From an uncultured Clostridia bacterium (GTDB taxonomy: Bacteria > Bacillota > Clostridia > Oscillospirales > Acutalibacteraceae), in the NCBI GenBank assembly GCA_947567585.1, contig CANONE010000139.1, forward strand, positions 1-5,206: a stretch of DNA of 5,206 nucleotides, written 5' to 3'. Each line of letters opens with the position of its first letter. Positions within the stretch are counted from its first letter, which is position 1. The notes beneath the pieces are model-generated. The model had not been told where the DNA came from and searched no databases. It worked only from the letters and a program-made list of their open reading frames with translations. Made by a program: the position numbers and the translations under genes. Positions 5,178-5,206 of the stretch are shown piece by piece.

Positions 5178-5206
5178 ATCTCGTATGCCGTCTTCTGCTT
5201 GCAAAA
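5178..5206. other. Illumina P7 adapter contamination at the contig end
   Basis: Positions 5178-5201 match, base for base over 24 bases, the reverse complement of the Illumina P7 flow-cell oligonucleotide, beginning ATCTCGTATGCC and ending TTCTGCTTG. A CAAAA tail follows, the kind of A-rich read-through seen past adapters. A chance 24-base match is negligible. The preceding bases are not the TruSeq or Nextera index-proximal sequence as recalled, so only the P7 portion is joined to genomic sequence. This stretch should be trimmed before annotation. Confidence 0.95.

Overview
The window is GC-rich (roughly 60% by eye) and compact, with purine-rich Shine-Dalgarno sequences, sigma-A-type promoters and gene families typical of Firmicutes. 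The best guess is a gut-type Clostridia member (Oscillospiraceae- or Lachnospiraceae-like). This is inferred from family content and base composition and cannot be proven from one window.

Layout, all genes on the + strand. (1) 1-116: a short upstream stretch with a good promoter (TTGCTT-17-TATAAT). (2) 117-1055: an AraC-family regulator with an N-terminal cupin-like sensor and a C-terminal double helix-turn-helix. (3) 1052-2422: rarA/mgsA, a AAA+ ATPase of replication-fork maintenance, whose ATG overlaps the araC stop codon (ATGA), so the two form a translationally coupled operon. (4) 2423-2688: an intergenic region with a strong promoter (TTGACT-18-TATAAT). (5) 2689-4212: an intracellular GH51 alpha-L-arabinofuranosidase with all main catalytic residues. 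(6) 4213-4550: a non-coding stretch packed with inverted repeats and hairpins, most densely from 4366 to 4533. (7) 4551-5135: an unrecognised 194-residue soluble protein that carries a copy of the GIIGGxDGPT signature normally found in the membrane beta subunit of sodium-pumping decarboxylases. (8) 5156 onward: a ribosome binding site and start codon of a further gene, cut after about seven codons by sequencing-adapter sequence.

How the genes relate: araC and rarA share a transcript. The arabinofuranosidase looks separately transcribed and would release arabinose inside the cell from imported arabino-oligosaccharides; no transporter or arabinose pathway gene is in the window. The AraC protein could be the local sugar regulator, but nothing here proves it controls the arabinofuranosidase. 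The last complete gene has a structured leader and may be regulated at RNA level.

The most important points are the 24-base exact match to the Illumina P7 adapter at 5178-5201 (an artefact marking the contig end), the decarboxylase-like signature in an otherwise soluble protein, and the hairpin-rich leader before that gene. No CRISPR array, insertion sequence, tRNA or rRNA was seen.
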